From a virus, in the IMG/VR virus record IMGVR_UViG_3300032579_001191, positions 1 to 21,707 of that record: DNA of 21,707 nucleotides. One strand, 5' to 3'. Made by a program: the position numbers and the translations under genes. The notes beneath the pieces are model-generated. The model was not told the DNA's origin. It worked only from the letters and a program-made list of their open reading frames with translations, and did not search any database. Positions 20,712-21,707 of the stretch are shown here, one piece after another. Every line of letters begins with the position of its first letter. Positions within the stretch are counted from its first letter, which is position 1.

Positions 20712-21707
20712 ATGGAAAACGAAGTATCCAACAAAATTATTATGACAGGCTTTGGTGACCCCGAGCCGGTGCTCGAAGGTCGCCGTCTGTTTGAATATGA
20801 TTACTGCCCGCAAGTCGGCGAATACTATGAGTACCCGTATGACATTGCCGCTGTTGCCAATCTTTACCGTGCTACTAGCCACCATACCTCTGCCCTCGTC
20901 ACAAAGCGTAATGTACTGACCAGTTTATTTAAACCCAACGCTCAATTAAGCCGCCGTGACTTTGAATCGATGGTGCAAAATTTATTGGTATTTAACAATG
21001 GCTACCTGCAGGTGGTGCGTAACCGCATGGGGGGTGTACTTAAAGCGACTGCACGTCTGGCACGTCATACTCGACGGGGGATAAACGGTAACTACTTTCA
21101 TGTTGATTATTATCAGGGTAATCCAATTGAATTCCGTTCAGATGAGATTATTCATGTATTCAACCCTGATATCCAACAAGATATGTACGGCGTTCCTGAT
21201 TACCTAAGCTCAGTCAATGCGATATTGCTCAATGAGGCGGCCACGCTGTTTCGCCGTAAGTATTACAAGAACGGTGCTCATGCGGGATATATCCTTTACT
21301 TGTCAGACGCGCTTACTACTCAGCAAGATGTTGATGACTTGGAAGACGCAGTACGAGAATCAAAAGGTGCTGGCAACTTTAAGAACCTGTTTATGTATGT
21401 GCCCAACGGTAAGCCTGATGGGGTTAAGGTTATTCCACTCGCTGAAGTTGCTGCCAAAGATGAATTTATGAATATTAAAATCGCCAGCCGTGATGATCAG
21501 TTGGCAGGGCATCGAGTACCGCCCCAGCTGATGGGTATTGTCCCCAATAACACAGGTGGCTTTGGTGATATTAAGAAAGCAGCTGAAGTGTTCTATTGGC
21601 ACGAAATTTACCCGTTGCAGAACCTACTCATGGACATCAATAACCAAGTCGGCCAAGAGCTCATCACATTTAATGATTACTCACTGACTGCTATAACCGA
21701 TTCATAA
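20712..21707 (+). CDS. Q: Portal protein gpQ
   Basis: Protein of 331 residues (P2 Q 344), ending with the TAA that closes the window. The start at MENEVSNKIIMTGFGDPEPV is chosen because AAGGA lies five bases upstream; a longer open frame upstream overlaps gene P. Landmarks: YDYCPQVGEYYEYPYDI, LVFNNGYLQVVRNRMG, EIIHVFNPDIQQDMYGVPDY, LLNEAATLFRRKYYKNGAHA, KNLFMYVPNGKPDG and HRVPPQLMGIVPNNTGGFGD, all typical of P2-type portals. Twelve copies form the channel at the capsid vertex where terminase docks and the tail joins. It lies 19 bp after P and is probably cotranscribed with it. Confidence 0.96.
   Translation: MENEVSNKIIMTGFGDPEPVLEGRRLFEYDYCPQVGEYYEYPYDIAAVANLYRATSHHTSALVTKRNVLTSLFKPNAQLSRRDFESMVQNLLVFNNGYLQVVRNRMGGVLKATARLARHTRRGINGNYFHVDYYQGNPIEFRSDEIIHVFNPDIQQDMYGVPDYLSSVNAILLNEAATLFRRKYYKNGAHAGYILYLSDALTTQQDVDDLEDAVRESKGAGNFKNLFMYVPNGKPDGVKVIPLAEVAAKDEFMNIKIASRDDQLAGHRVPPQLMGIVPNNTGGFGDIKKAAEVFYWHEIYPLQNLLMDINNQVGQELITFNDYSLTAITDS

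Noticed and set aside
1-21707. tRNA, rRNA, CRISPR array, attachment site, integrase or repressor
   Set aside because: None recognised; the window holds only late virion, lysis and cargo genes.

Overview
This window is the late (virion and lysis) region of a P2-like, contractile-tailed temperate phage or prophage. No integrase, repressor, replication gene or flanking host gene is present, so the host is inferred only loosely. Moderate GC (about 35-50% in lines counted by hand) and the style of the protein sequences suggest a gamma-proteobacterium of the Moraxellaceae (Moraxella/Psychrobacter/Acinetobacter group). The gene order is the canonical P2 order, read mostly on the minus strand. The large terminase P and portal Q are divergent on the plus strand at the right end.

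Layout from right to left: portal Q and terminase P (plus); a 156-bp divergent control region; then on the minus strand scaffold/protease O, major capsid N, small terminase M, a structured intergenic hairpin, head completion L, tail protein X, two small membrane proteins (holin candidates), an N-acetylmuramidase endolysin, and tail completion R and S. At the S-V junction, a known cargo site in P2 (orf30), sits a cassette: a Mu Com-like zinc-finger protein, a D12-class DNA adenine methylase, a strong terminator and an unknown 85-residue gene. Then come spike V, baseplate W, J and I, an unknown 140-residue gene, tail fibre H, tail sheath FI, tail tube FII, the tail chaperones E and E+E' (with a T_TTT_TTC slippery site) and the tape measure T, which runs off the left edge.

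The most unusual feature is the tail sheath gene FI. It is split into an N-terminal piece (181 residues) and a C-terminal piece (196 residues) by about 2 kb holding three genes: a protein with five copies of a DAYQPTVKPLDITL-type repeat, a 321-residue protein and a 198-residue protein. The last two resemble minor virion proteins known from non-contractile phages. Both sheath halves stay open and each has a strong ribosome-binding site. The N-terminal half ends on G_GGA_AAG followed by TAG, the same heptamer lambda uses to make gpGT; a -1 shift there would fuse the sheath N-terminus to the repeat protein. This is either a recent gene disruption by a receptor/decoration module or an unusual two-piece or decorated sheath.

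Second, the Com-like gene overlaps the methylase start as in Mu com-mom. The methylase Shine-Dalgarno can pair with either of two tandem GAGCGTCCA copies just upstream, which suggests Com-controlled translation. Third, two near-identical 12-bp dyads lie in front of V and between O and P, where P2 has late promoters.
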